Part shown: positions 1 through 7,625 of the stretch, piece by piece | Numbering within the stretch: the stretch's first letter is position 1 | Layout: each line of letters begins with the position of its first letter | Source of the DNA: a bacterium | GTDB taxonomy: Bacteria; UBA10199; 2-02-FULL-44-16; JAAZCA01 | Length of the DNA: 28,751 nt | Reading direction: 5' to 3' | Assembly (NCBI GenBank): GCA_041648665.1 | Contig: JBAZOP010000040.1 | Coordinates: 1-28,751 of the forward strand | Notes under the pieces: model-generated | Told to the model about the DNA's origin: nothing | Seen by the model: the letters and a program-made list of their open reading frames with translations, nothing else | Databases searched by the model: none | Program-made: the position numbers and the translations under genes

Positions 1-107
1 AATTCATGCGCGGCCAATCGTTCATCGTGCCTGCGGCCATGGGCGACTTTATAATCAAGAATTCTTCGAACCGCGCAGTCCTTATAGAGACGTCCGCGGT
101 CAGATGA
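1..107 (+). CDS. manA: mannose-6-phosphate isomerase, C-terminal fragment (cut by window edge)
   Basis: An open frame enters from the left edge (first full codon at 3) and ends at the TGA at 105-107. The last 35 residues read FMRGQSFIVPAAMGDF and onward. This resembles the closing cupin strands of class I mannose-6-phosphate isomerases, where a G-[QE]-S-x-[LF]-[IV]-P-A segment is common. The enzyme would interconvert fructose 6-phosphate and mannose 6-phosphate in the cytoplasm. The following gene is a mannose-1-phosphate guanylyltransferase, which fits a GDP-mannose supply operon. Only the tail is visible, so the call rests on a short motif plus context; another cupin sugar isomerase is possible. 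Confidence 0.5.
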   Translation, partial: FMRGQSFIVPAAMGDFIIKNSSNRAVLIETSAVR

Positions 108-139
108 CGGAAGCCGCTTTGCGCGGCAGGAGGGGACAG

Positions 140-1063
140 ATGAAGGTTATGAACAACATTTACGCGATAATCCTGGCCGGCGGCGAGGGGACTCGTTTCG
201 TGCCGTACAGCACGCCCGAGATGCCCAAGCAGTTTCTGCACATCACGGACAGCGGCCGCACGATGATCCAGCAGACTTACGATCGCATCCGCAGGTTCGT
301 GCCCGCCGACCGTTGCTTCGTATCCACGAACGAGAAGTACCGCGCCCTCGTCCGGAAGCAGCTCCCCGATGTCCCGAATGAGAACATCATAGCCGAGCCG
401 CGCAAGAAGAACACCGCGCCGGCCATCGCGCTCGCGTGCCACCTGATACACAGGCGCGACCCCGATGCGGTGACCCTCTTCACGCCGGCGGACCACTACA
501 TCGCCGATGACGGCGGCGCAGCCGACGCGTTCAGAAAGGCGGCGGAGCTTGCTGCGAACGGCGACACCCTGGTCACATTCGGCATATTGCCGACGTTTCC
601 CTCTCCCGATTACGGTTACATAAAGGTGGGGGGCAGCTTCGGCTCGACCGGCGCCTTCATCGTCTCCAAGTTCGTGGAAAAGCCGGACGTCGAGACGGCG
701 AAGAAATACATAGGGGAGGGGAAATACCACTGGAACAGCGGGATGTTCGTCTGGAAGGCCGCCACCCTGATCGAATCGCTTAAGAAGCACATGCCTAAGA
801 TGGCGGCGCAGCTTGAGACCCTGAAGACCGATGCGCAGGGCGGGGCAGAACCTGAGTGGGTTCGCAAATTTTTCGACGAGGTAGAGGGCACGTCCATCGA
901 CTACGGCGTGATGGAGAAGGCCGCCAACGTCACCGTTTTCCCGTTCTCGGTGGCATGGTCCGACGTCGGCACCTGGAAGGGGCTCGCTGACCTGGCAAAG
1001 CGGTTCAGGATAGCTCTGCCGGAAGTGGTGTGCACACACCTGAAGGAAAAGATCGGGTCCTAG
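140..1063 (+). CDS. manC: mannose-1-phosphate guanylyltransferase, short C-terminus
   Basis: Predicted to make GDP-mannose from mannose 1-phosphate and GTP in the cytoplasm. The nucleotidyltransferase signature AGGEGTRF is at residues 13-20, followed by MPKQFL, a PADH motif in the middle, VEKPD, WNSGMFVWK and WSDVGTWKGL near the end. The ATG at 140 is preferred over the upstream ATG at 104 because AGGAGGGG lies at 128-135; the 104 start would overlap the upstream stop but has no ribosome site. At 307 aa it ends about 25 residues after WSDVGTW, whereas family members usually continue roughly 50-60 residues into a short beta-helix. Its stop overlaps the stop of the convergent glycosyltransferase gene by 4 bases. 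The family is clear; whether the shortened form is fully active is not. Confidence 0.88.
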   Translation: MKVMNNIYAIILAGGEGTRFVPYSTPEMPKQFLHITDSGRTMIQQTYDRIRRFVPADRCFVSTNEKYRALVRKQLPDVPNENIIAEPRKKNTAPAIALACHLIHRRDPDAVTLFTPADHYIADDGGAADAFRKAAELAANGDTLVTFGILPTFPSPDYGYIKVGGSFGSTGAFIVSKFVEKPDVETAKKYIGEGKYHWNSGMFVWKAATLIESLKKHMPKMAAQLETLKTDAQGGAEPEWVRKFFDEVEGTSIDYGVMEKAANVTVFPFSVAWSDVGTWKGLADLAKRFRIALPEVVCTHLKEKIGS

Positions 1064-2445
1064 AGTTTCATCCCAACGTTTGTCAGGAGTTTCCTGGTCA
1101 TGTTATCCCAGGTAAAGTGGGGGATCGTGATATCGTAGGCTGTGCGTGCGATCTTATCGCGGCGATCCTTGTCGTTGAGAAGGGCCTTCAGCGCGTAGGC
1201 AAAGCCCTCCGTATTTCCGGCCGGAACAATCACTCCTCCTTTGCCCCATCTCACCTTCACCGATCCCTCGCTCGTGGTGATTGTCTCGTCCTCTCCTTCT
1301 TTGGCGAGGAACTCGACTGCGAACGGTATGAGGCTGGATGATATGGTCGGTTTTCTGCATGCCGCCGCTTCCTGCACGGACATGCCGAACCCCTCCATCT
1401 CCGACGGGGAGAGGTAGACCGTGGAGATCGCGTAGAGCTGCGACATGAGATCGTCCGGGACCATCCCCACGTAGACCACGTCCTCGCGTATGCCGAGGGA
1501 ATTCGCCAGCGCGTCGAGCTCGGGGTAGATCTCCTTTGCCTTCTGGTTGATCCGAAGCAGCAGCATCAAGTTCGGGTCGCCCTTGAGCGCCGCGGCAAAG
1601 GCCTTGAGCACGATGTCCTTCCGCTTGGTGCGGTCGGTGCGGCTCATCTCCAATATGCAGCGTCTGCCCCTGGCCTTGGAGCCGGTCTTCGGGTCGGTGT
1701 CGCGCAGGAAGTCGTAGATGCCGCTGCACCCGGAGATGTCGTCGATCGGGCGGATCATGTCGGTGTCGATGCAGGGGGGGAGGAAGAGCTCAGGCGGGCG
1801 GTCGTAGTTCTTCGCCAGGTGCATGGTGATGTCGCCGGATGTGGAGGCGACCGCGTCGGCCTTTGCGATCACCTCTCGCTCGAATGCGATGCGCTCGTCG
1901 AAACGGAGCGGCGCAACGACCTCGGCGGGTTTGCCCTTGAAGTTCTCGCGCTTGAGGGTCCCGACCGAGTGGGGTACCCAGATGTGCTTCGCCTTGAGGG
2001 AAAGCTTCTCCCTCAGTATCTGCGCGAGCAGCGCGCCGTCCCAGTAGTGCGATATGATGAGATCCACAGGGATGAGCTCGGCCGCCATCAGGTGCTGCGC
2101 GAAGTCGACCTCCTCGGAGATGATCTCGCGCGTGAGATCTTCCTTCCTGATGAAGCCGCTTCCGCCGCCTTCAAGGTATACTATCCGGGAATGGGCGTCC
2201 TTGTAACGGCTGCCGGTCTGGGGTCTGCCGCTCACCGGGTCGGGATATCCGCCGCGGTTGTACGTGGTCACCCTGTAGCCCAGGCGGACCAGCGCGTCGG
2301 AGAGCGAGCGCACGTACTGGTTCTGGCCGCCTGTGTCCGTGAGCCCGGAGCGTATCTCCCATGTGTGCGTGCCGTGGTTCGTGACCATCAGTATGTGGGG
2401 ACGTTTTGACTGCAGGAATTCTCTTTGGAGGTCTTTGCCGTCCAT
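1060..2445 (-). CDS. GT4 glycosyltransferase, sucrose-phosphate-synthase-like
   Basis: A 461-aa retaining glycosyltransferase with two Rossmann domains and no signal peptide, so cytoplasmic. TGGQNQYV at residues 38-45 is the N-terminal acceptor/nucleotide loop seen in sucrose-phosphate synthases and sucrose synthases. ISHYWDG and HSVGTLK follow, as in that group. SEMEGFGMSVQE near residue 360 is the E-x7-E donor-binding motif of GT4. It has no fused phosphatase domain. A related enzyme, mannosylfructose-phosphate synthase, uses GDP-mannose and is of similar size. The neighbouring GDP-mannose genes make that a candidate activity, but this is inference; sucrose 6-phosphate or a glycerate glycoside are also possible. 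It lies 30 bp downstream of the antiporter gene on the same strand, so the two are probably co-transcribed. Confidence 0.82.
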   Translation of the reverse strand: MDGKDLQREFLQSKRPHILMVTNHGTHTWEIRSGLTDTGGQNQYVRSLSDALVRLGYRVTTYNRGGYPDPVSGRPQTGSRYKDAHSRIVYLEGGGSGFIRKEDLTREIISEEVDFAQHLMAAELIPVDLIISHYWDGALLAQILREKLSLKAKHIWVPHSVGTLKRENFKGKPAEVVAPLRFDERIAFEREVIAKADAVASTSGDITMHLAKNYDRPPELFLPPCIDTDMIRPIDDISGCSGIYDFLRDTDPKTGSKARGRRCILEMSRTDRTKRKDIVLKAFAAALKGDPNLMLLLRINQKAKEIYPELDALANSLGIREDVVYVGMVPDDLMSQLYAISTVYLSPSEMEGFGMSVQEAAACRKPTISSSLIPFAVEFLAKEGEDETITTSEGSVKVRWGKGGVIVPAGNTEGFAYALKALLNDKDRRDKIARTAYDITIPHFTWDNMTRKLLTNVGMKL

Positions 2446-2475
2446 CGTCTCTCCCTTTCGTTTTGGTGCGGAGCG

Positions 2476-3831
2476 CTAGGATTTCTTCTTCTTGCTGTTG
2501 TGGTATCTTTCGAGTTGAGGCGCCCTTCGGTTCCATGTCAGCATGAAACAGAACCCGCCCAGGATAGAAGCTATTATGAAGAAGATGAATCCGCCGTTCC
2601 AGCCCCATTTGTCCGCAATAAGACCGGTGCCGACGCCCGCCAGCGCGCTGCCGAGATAGCCGAACGCCCCAGTGAGCCCTGTTGCGGTGGCGGCCGCCTT
2701 CTTGGATGCGAAATCAGCTGCCGCGACCGGCACGAGGAGTTGAGGCCCATATACGAGCACGCCGGAGGCTATCAGGACTGCCGCTTCAAGGATATGGCTG
2801 TTGTTGGGTATGAGCCACAGGAGCGATATCGATCCTGCCAGCAGGAACATGCTGACGGTGGCGAGAGGGCCGCGGCGGCCCTTGAAGAAGAAGTCCGAGG
2901 CCCAGCCCATTCCTATCGCGCCTCCGATGCCTGCGAGTTCGAAGGCCGCAGTCTTGATCCCCGCAGCTGCCAGCGTTGAGCCTCTGGCCTCCACTAGGAA
3001 TGTCGGCGCCCAATCCATTATGCCTATGCGGACGATGTAGACGAAAATATTTGCGACGGCGATCGTCCAGATGAGCCTGTTGTTGAGCACGTGTTTGAAG
3101 AGGATCTCTTTGATTGATTTGGCCTGGTCTTCATTCGGATCGGTGAGGTGCGCCTCTCCGCGGTATTCCTCGACCGGAGGCAGACCGATGGATTGGGGCG
3201 TATCGCGCAGACGCCAGATGAGAAAGAATGACACCGCTATTGCTATAACGGCCGGAACGTAGAATGCCGATCTCCAGCCGAAATTGGTGACAAGCCATCC
3301 CGCAAAGATGAGTATCCCGGCCCCGCCGATCTGGTGGGCCGTGCTCTGTATCCCCCATTTTGTGCCGAGCTCTGTGGGGCTGTACCAGTGGGTCAAAAGC
3401 CTCACCGAGGCCGGCATCCCCAGCGATTGGAACCAGCCGTTGAGGATCCAGAAAATGCCGAATGCGATGAGGCCCGAGCTCAGGCCGAACATGATGTTGA
3501 CGATCGCGGCGGCCATGAGGCCTAACGCGAGCATGTAACGGGCGTTGGCGCGATCCGCGATCACTCCGTTCGCGAACTTGCCTACGCCGTAGACTATTGA
3601 GAAGAGGGTGAGGATTATGCCGAGGTCCGTCTTCGTGTATCCCAACTCGTTGAGGAAAGAAGGCATTGCCATCGAGAAGTTTTTTCTTACGAAGTAGTAG
3701 ACCGCATAGCCTATCACGAGCGACGTGATCGTCTGCCAGCGCCAGTATCGATAGATTTTTTTGATTTTTGCCGGGTCTTTGATCGGTTCTGCGTGCGGCG
3801 CCACCTTGAGGAAAGAGAGGGTAGAGGCCAT
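2476..3831 (-). CDS. organophosphate:phosphate antiporter, GlpT/UhpT-type MFS transporter
   Basis: A 451-aa inner-membrane protein with the hydrophobic pattern of a 12-helix major facilitator. The segment VRKNFSMAMPSF (residues 48-59) and the following GYTKTDLGIILTLFSIVYG match the first helices of the OPA family (GlpT, UhpT, UhpC), in which the R-K/x-N-F-S-x-A region lies near the phosphate site. The family exchanges glycerol 3-phosphate or hexose phosphates for inorganic phosphate. The substrate cannot be read from the sequence. The start is supported by AAGGAG about 8 nt upstream of the ATG. The glycosyltransferase gene follows after 30 bp, so imported sugar phosphate could feed it (inference). 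No UhpA/UhpB regulators are in view. Confidence 0.85.
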   Translation of the reverse strand: MASTLSFLKVAPHAEPIKDPAKIKKIYRYWRWQTITSLVIGYAVYYFVRKNFSMAMPSFLNELGYTKTDLGIILTLFSIVYGVGKFANGVIADRANARYMLALGLMAAAIVNIMFGLSSGLIAFGIFWILNGWFQSLGMPASVRLLTHWYSPTELGTKWGIQSTAHQIGGAGILIFAGWLVTNFGWRSAFYVPAVIAIAVSFFLIWRLRDTPQSIGLPPVEEYRGEAHLTDPNEDQAKSIKEILFKHVLNNRLIWTIAVANIFVYIVRIGIMDWAPTFLVEARGSTLAAAGIKTAAFELAGIGGAIGMGWASDFFFKGRRGPLATVSMFLLAGSISLLWLIPNNSHILEAAVLIASGVLVYGPQLLVPVAAADFASKKAAATATGLTGAFGYLGSALAGVGTGLIADKWGWNGGFIFFIIASILGGFCFMLTWNRRAPQLERYHNSKKKKS

Positions 3832-3935
3832 TTCGATCTCCTTATTGCGGGGAACTCGGTTTTTGGAAAAAGCCTGGTATCTATCTCGTACAATGAGGAG
3901 ATAATCAAGGTCTTAATATGTTGTAGGGAGGGCGT

Positions 3936-6900
3936 CTATTTCTGCGCTGCAAGGCCGTCGTCCAGGGCTGCCTGCACCTTTGGCGGCGGGGCCTCGGGGG
4001 GCGTATCCACAAAAAGCCCCTGATAGAGCTCGTCGATCTTCGGCGGATTTCCGTGACTGCTAACCCTTTCCAGGTACTCCTGCCGGCTGGTGGCGACTTG
4101 CTTCATAACCGCGTATTTGGTCCTTCTGCGCGATATCTCCTTCGGCGGTTCGAGCTTTGCGACGTCGATGTCCAGCAGGTCCTGGATCCAGGGGTTATCG
4201 TCGAAGAAATTGCTGATGAGTTGTCCGGTCTCCGGGTTGTCCCTGGCCAGTGCCAGCGCTGTGACGAGCGGCCTGATGACCCTGTAGGCGCCCGCGTCCT
4301 TTGAAAAGGACTTAACGTAATCGAGCAGGATCTCCACGTGTTCGGGTTTCAACTCCTCCAGCATGACGCTCCCCTTGTTCACCATCTGAGCGATGTTGCC
4401 GCCCTTGAGCATGCGATGGATGCTGGCGAAATAATATGGGTTGGTCTGGCTCGGGAAGTCGGTCGGTTTCACGGACTGTCTGACTGCGTAGAGCGGCAGG
4501 AGGCGGTCCGCCAGGCTCTGGTGAGGGGCGAAGAGATGGAACGGGTCCATGGCCTGGCCCGCCTTGCTCACCGCCATGTGGATCTTTTCCATGACGGCCT
4601 TCTTGGCCTTTTGCGCCTCATCCTCCGACAGCTCGCCGTCGTCCAATTCTCTGCCGATCATCCCGAGTTCGGCGTGGGAGTGAGAGAAGAGGTCTTGTAT
4701 CGAGGTGCGCTCCCACTTGCTGCCGCTCGGCTCAGGCCAGGTCAGCGTGGAGGCCGGATTCCCCGCCACGACGTTGGGCACTGCCTGCGCGATCTGCGAG
4801 AAGAAGCCGAGGTCCCATCCGAAGTATGTCCTGGCAGCGGCCCCGTAGGGGTCGTAGAGGAATATCCTTCCGGTCCTGTTCTTCGTATAGGGCTGCCTCA
4901 CTGCATCGGTAAGACCGAGCAATGTCTCCTGGATCCGTTTGTGGGCCGGAAGGCCTCTTGAATCCTGAAAAGCCTCCTTGGCTGCATCGTAGAGCGGGAC
5001 TTTGCCCTTGAGCAGGCCGCTGATCAGGAGCGTGAAGGGCAGCACACCCAGGGTCGTGGCTATTCCCTGCATCATGATGAGCGAGAGCGCGTCGTACGTG
5101 TCTTTTTGCATTGCCCCGCCGAAAGGCGAGGTGATGCCGTTGACTATCGCTATGGTGATGGGCAGGCTCTTCGGGACGTCATGCAAGGCCTTGCCGAAGT
5201 TCTTGATCGTGCCGAGGGGGCTGTCGCCTTTTTTCCAGGCGATCATGCCCGTGACCAGCATCATTATCATCGCCTCGGCGGAGACGATCGAGGCGCGCAC
5301 GACGCCGTTGATCCAGTCAGGGTGCATGACGTCGGGCGAGAAGAGGGGGACGTCGTATTTGTAGGACTGCCTGATGTCGGCGGCGAGCCCTATCGCGCCC
5401 GGCAGGAACCACTTAGAGATCCTGTCGATATCGGGCCTTAACCCTGGGAACAGTATGTGCGATGCGAAGAGAACCCCGGCGGCCTTGGTGTAGGCGTTGT
5501 AAGCTCCGCTGAGCAACTCCGTTGCGGAACTGTTCATCGCCCAGACCGCTGCTTCCGCGCCTAGCATGGCAACGCCCGGCAGGGCGTACGGCAGAAATTT
5601 TCGTGTGTATTGCCTCACCCCGGGCGCGACGGCGTGGAGCGCCGCCAAGGCGCCGGAGGCCCCTGAGTAAAGCTGGAAGAGCGTCTTCAGAGCGACCATC
5701 GGATCGCCCGCTATGGTCACGGCTGCATTGGCCAGCGCCGCGTGTGTGTCGGGGTTTCTAATCGCGCTCGCTGCGTTGCCTAACCAGTCGGAGTATTTGC
5801 CGTAGCCGTAGGCCAAGGTGTCGAAGCCGACCTTCAGCGCCTCTGTGCCCGCGTCGAGCATGATCGCGGGGACCGACCACGCTACTGCATCGAGCCCGGA
5901 TCTGAGCGCCAATCTGCCCATGTCCTTGACGATTTCTATTCTGGGAGGCATTTCATTGCCGCCGATCGAAATCGCATCCCTCGCTTCGTCGGTCATGAGG
6001 CCGTTCACGTAACGGTAGATGCCGGAGAAGACCATTGCCCCGCCGATCGCGAACAGCGCTCCATGCCCTCCCTGGATGAATGTGTCGAGCAGGTTCCCTG
6101 CGATGAGACCGGTCCCTCCGATCGCAGCGGACTGGGCCATCCCGCGGGAATGCGCGTTCTGTACGCCGGCTATCAGGTACCGCTTGAGCCAGCCATCTCT
6201 CCAGTTTCTCTTGATCTCGCCCGGGAGTTTTATCTCCCCATGGGCTCCGCGCTCATGGTCGATGAAAGGCTGGAAGAGCTCGTGCTTGAGCAGGCGTTCG
6301 GCATGGCCCGTCTCCCTCAAATCTTCGCTTGTCGTGAGCGTCCTTGCCCGTTCTATGGCGTGGTTCCATAGGCCCAGCCGCGCCATCAGTATGCTTATGT
6401 CCGCGTAGTACTTGCCGAGGAGGTCGGTCTTGAACGCCTCCTCTGTGGTCGAAGGCGTACCGGAGCTCAGGCCGTGATCCTTTTTCAGCGCCTTGAAGGT
6501 GTCGCAGATCTGCTTGGCATAGGCCTTTCTCGATTTGCGGTCCTTCCTGGTCGATGCGAGCACCAGGAGGCCGGAGAGGATTTCCAGGCGCAGTATGTTG
6601 CCGAAGAAATGCGCGTCTTTCTTGACCGACGCGTCGGCGATTTTCTCGTCGGACTCCTTCAAGACCTCGTCGACGATCCTTTCGGCGCGATTGAACAGGG
6701 AGCTCTGCGGGTTCGGGGCGGAGAGCGCCTGGAGCATCACGTCGTATGCGCGCATGAGACCGGTTTTGAAGCGGTCCGCGGCGTTGATGTCCGTCTCGCC
6801 GAGCAACCCGTGCATCCTCTCGATGTCGTCGGGTATCTCCTCCGAACCGGCGAAGCCGGCGGCGATCAGGGCCGCATCCCTGAGCATGTCGCGGCCGCCA

Positions 6901-7292
6901 AGCCCTTTGCCGTCGAGCTGCATGTAGAGGGGGAGCGATATCTTACCGTGGTTGTCAAAGGGTGCGACCGGCGTCTGCAGCTCTTCTATGACTCCCTCGA
7001 GCGAACGATGGGCTGATCTGGGGTCTCCGGAGCCGAGGGCATCCGATAGGGAACGGAGGTGTCTGTTGAGGATGTGCAGATGGCGGGAGGGATGCTCGCT
7101 GATATCCTGCACGTTGTTACTGACGACGAACGAATCGATGGGGTTTAGGGTCCTGACCGCAACCCCTTTGGCGAAGGGGTCGTTGCTGTAGAGGTTGGTC
7201 GGGATCGAGATCCTGCCGGAGAGGATGGGGCTCTGCATGAGCATTGATGTGGGGAAAGTCGGAAGTCCCTGCAGAGTCCCTGCGTATGACAT
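3936..7292 (-). CDS. giant membrane-associated protein of unknown function, paralog A
   Basis: An 1118-aa protein I cannot assign to a known family. There is no Sec signal peptide; the N-terminus is polar and Pro/Ser-rich. Residues about 60-370 are mainly helical with TPR-like character, including a segment with ILMARLGLWN. Residues about 390-770 carry roughly eight hydrophobic stretches (for example ALFAIGGAMVFSGIYRY, AMIMMLVTGMIAW, GIATTLGVLPFTLLISG). The last 300 residues are soluble, with WPEPSGSKWER, RPLVTALALARDNPE and a basic stretch, ending in a Pro/Ala-rich tail. The protein downstream on the same strand (7626-11246) shares the same order of motifs, so this is a tandem duplication that has diverged strongly. 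The start has GGAGGGG just upstream. It is probably expressed from its own unit, because a terminator separates it from its paralog. Confidence 0.85.
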   Translation of the reverse strand: MSYAGTLQGLPTFPTSMLMQSPILSGRISIPTNLYSNDPFAKGVAVRTLNPIDSFVVSNNVQDISEHPSRHLHILNRHLRSLSDALGSGDPRSAHRSLEGVIEELQTPVAPFDNHGKISLPLYMQLDGKGLGGRDMLRDAALIAAGFAGSEEIPDDIERMHGLLGETDINAADRFKTGLMRAYDVMLQALSAPNPQSSLFNRAERIVDEVLKESDEKIADASVKKDAHFFGNILRLEILSGLLVLASTRKDRKSRKAYAKQICDTFKALKKDHGLSSGTPSTTEEAFKTDLLGKYYADISILMARLGLWNHAIERARTLTTSEDLRETGHAERLLKHELFQPFIDHERGAHGEIKLPGEIKRNWRDGWLKRYLIAGVQNAHSRGMAQSAAIGGTGLIAGNLLDTFIQGGHGALFAIGGAMVFSGIYRYVNGLMTDEARDAISIGGNEMPPRIEIVKDMGRLALRSGLDAVAWSVPAIMLDAGTEALKVGFDTLAYGYGKYSDWLGNAASAIRNPDTHAALANAAVTIAGDPMVALKTLFQLYSGASGALAALHAVAPGVRQYTRKFLPYALPGVAMLGAEAAVWAMNSSATELLSGAYNAYTKAAGVLFASHILFPGLRPDIDRISKWFLPGAIGLAADIRQSYKYDVPLFSPDVMHPDWINGVVRASIVSAEAMIMMLVTGMIAWKKGDSPLGTIKNFGKALHDVPKSLPITIAIVNGITSPFGGAMQKDTYDALSLIMMQGIATTLGVLPFTLLISGLLKGKVPLYDAAKEAFQDSRGLPAHKRIQETLLGLTDAVRQPYTKNRTGRIFLYDPYGAAARTYFGWDLGFFSQIAQAVPNVVAGNPASTLTWPEPSGSKWERTSIQDLFSHSHAELGMIGRELDDGELSEDEAQKAKKAVMEKIHMAVSKAGQAMDPFHLFAPHQSLADRLLPLYAVRQSVKPTDFPSQTNPYYFASIHRMLKGGNIAQMVNKGSVMLEELKPEHVEILLDYVKSFSKDAGAYRVIRPLVTALALARDNPETGQLISNFFDDNPWIQDLLDIDVAKLEPPKEISRRRTKYAVMKQVATSRQEYLERVSSHGNPPKIDELYQGLFVDTPPEAPPPKVQAALDDGLAAQK

Positions 7293-7304
7293 TACCCCTC
7301 CTAT

Positions 7305-7325
7305 GCCCTTTATCGGAATAAGGGC
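7305..7325 (-). promoter_or_regulatory. leader hairpin just upstream of the paralog A ribosome site
   Basis: GCCCTT (7305-7310) and AAGGGC (7320-7325) form a perfect 6-bp stem with a 9-nt loop, placed immediately 5' of the GGAGGGG ribosome site of the 1118-aa gene. It lacks a T-tract, so it is not a terminator. It could modulate translation initiation or stabilise the mRNA; no function is demonstrated. Confidence 0.35.
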
Positions 7326-7359
7326 AAAGAAGTTGCGTGATGAATCAACATAAATTAAT

Positions 7360-7395
7360 AAAAAAGCGCTGCACGTTGATTATTGTGGCAGCGCT
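7360..7395 (-). terminator. rho-independent terminator after paralog B
   Basis: On the minus strand the stem AGCGCTGC/GCAGCGCT (8 bp, perfect, 7365-7372 with 7388-7395) is followed by a run of six T. It lies about 230 nt beyond the stop of the 7626-11246 gene and before the start of the 3936-7292 gene, so it should separate transcription of the two paralogs. The rest of the 333-bp gap (7293-7625) is AT-rich. It holds a short open frame without a usable start (7354-7489) and no gene I can support. Confidence 0.7.
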
Positions 7396-7625
7396 CCATC
7401 CATCGCGATCTCTGATGGTCTTAAAATGGAAGAAATTGATTATGCAGCTCTTGACCAGATCCGCCTCCATAAGAGCTCCAAAAAAGCTTAACACCCAAGC
7501 TAACTAATTGAATTTAAAGTAAAAAATTAATCAGATAAGTTTTGATGAAGTTTGCCTATTTTAGTCCCGATTTTGCAATGAAGTCAAGGTTTTAGAGCAT
7601 TATGCGCTGTTTGAGAGGGTCGTTG

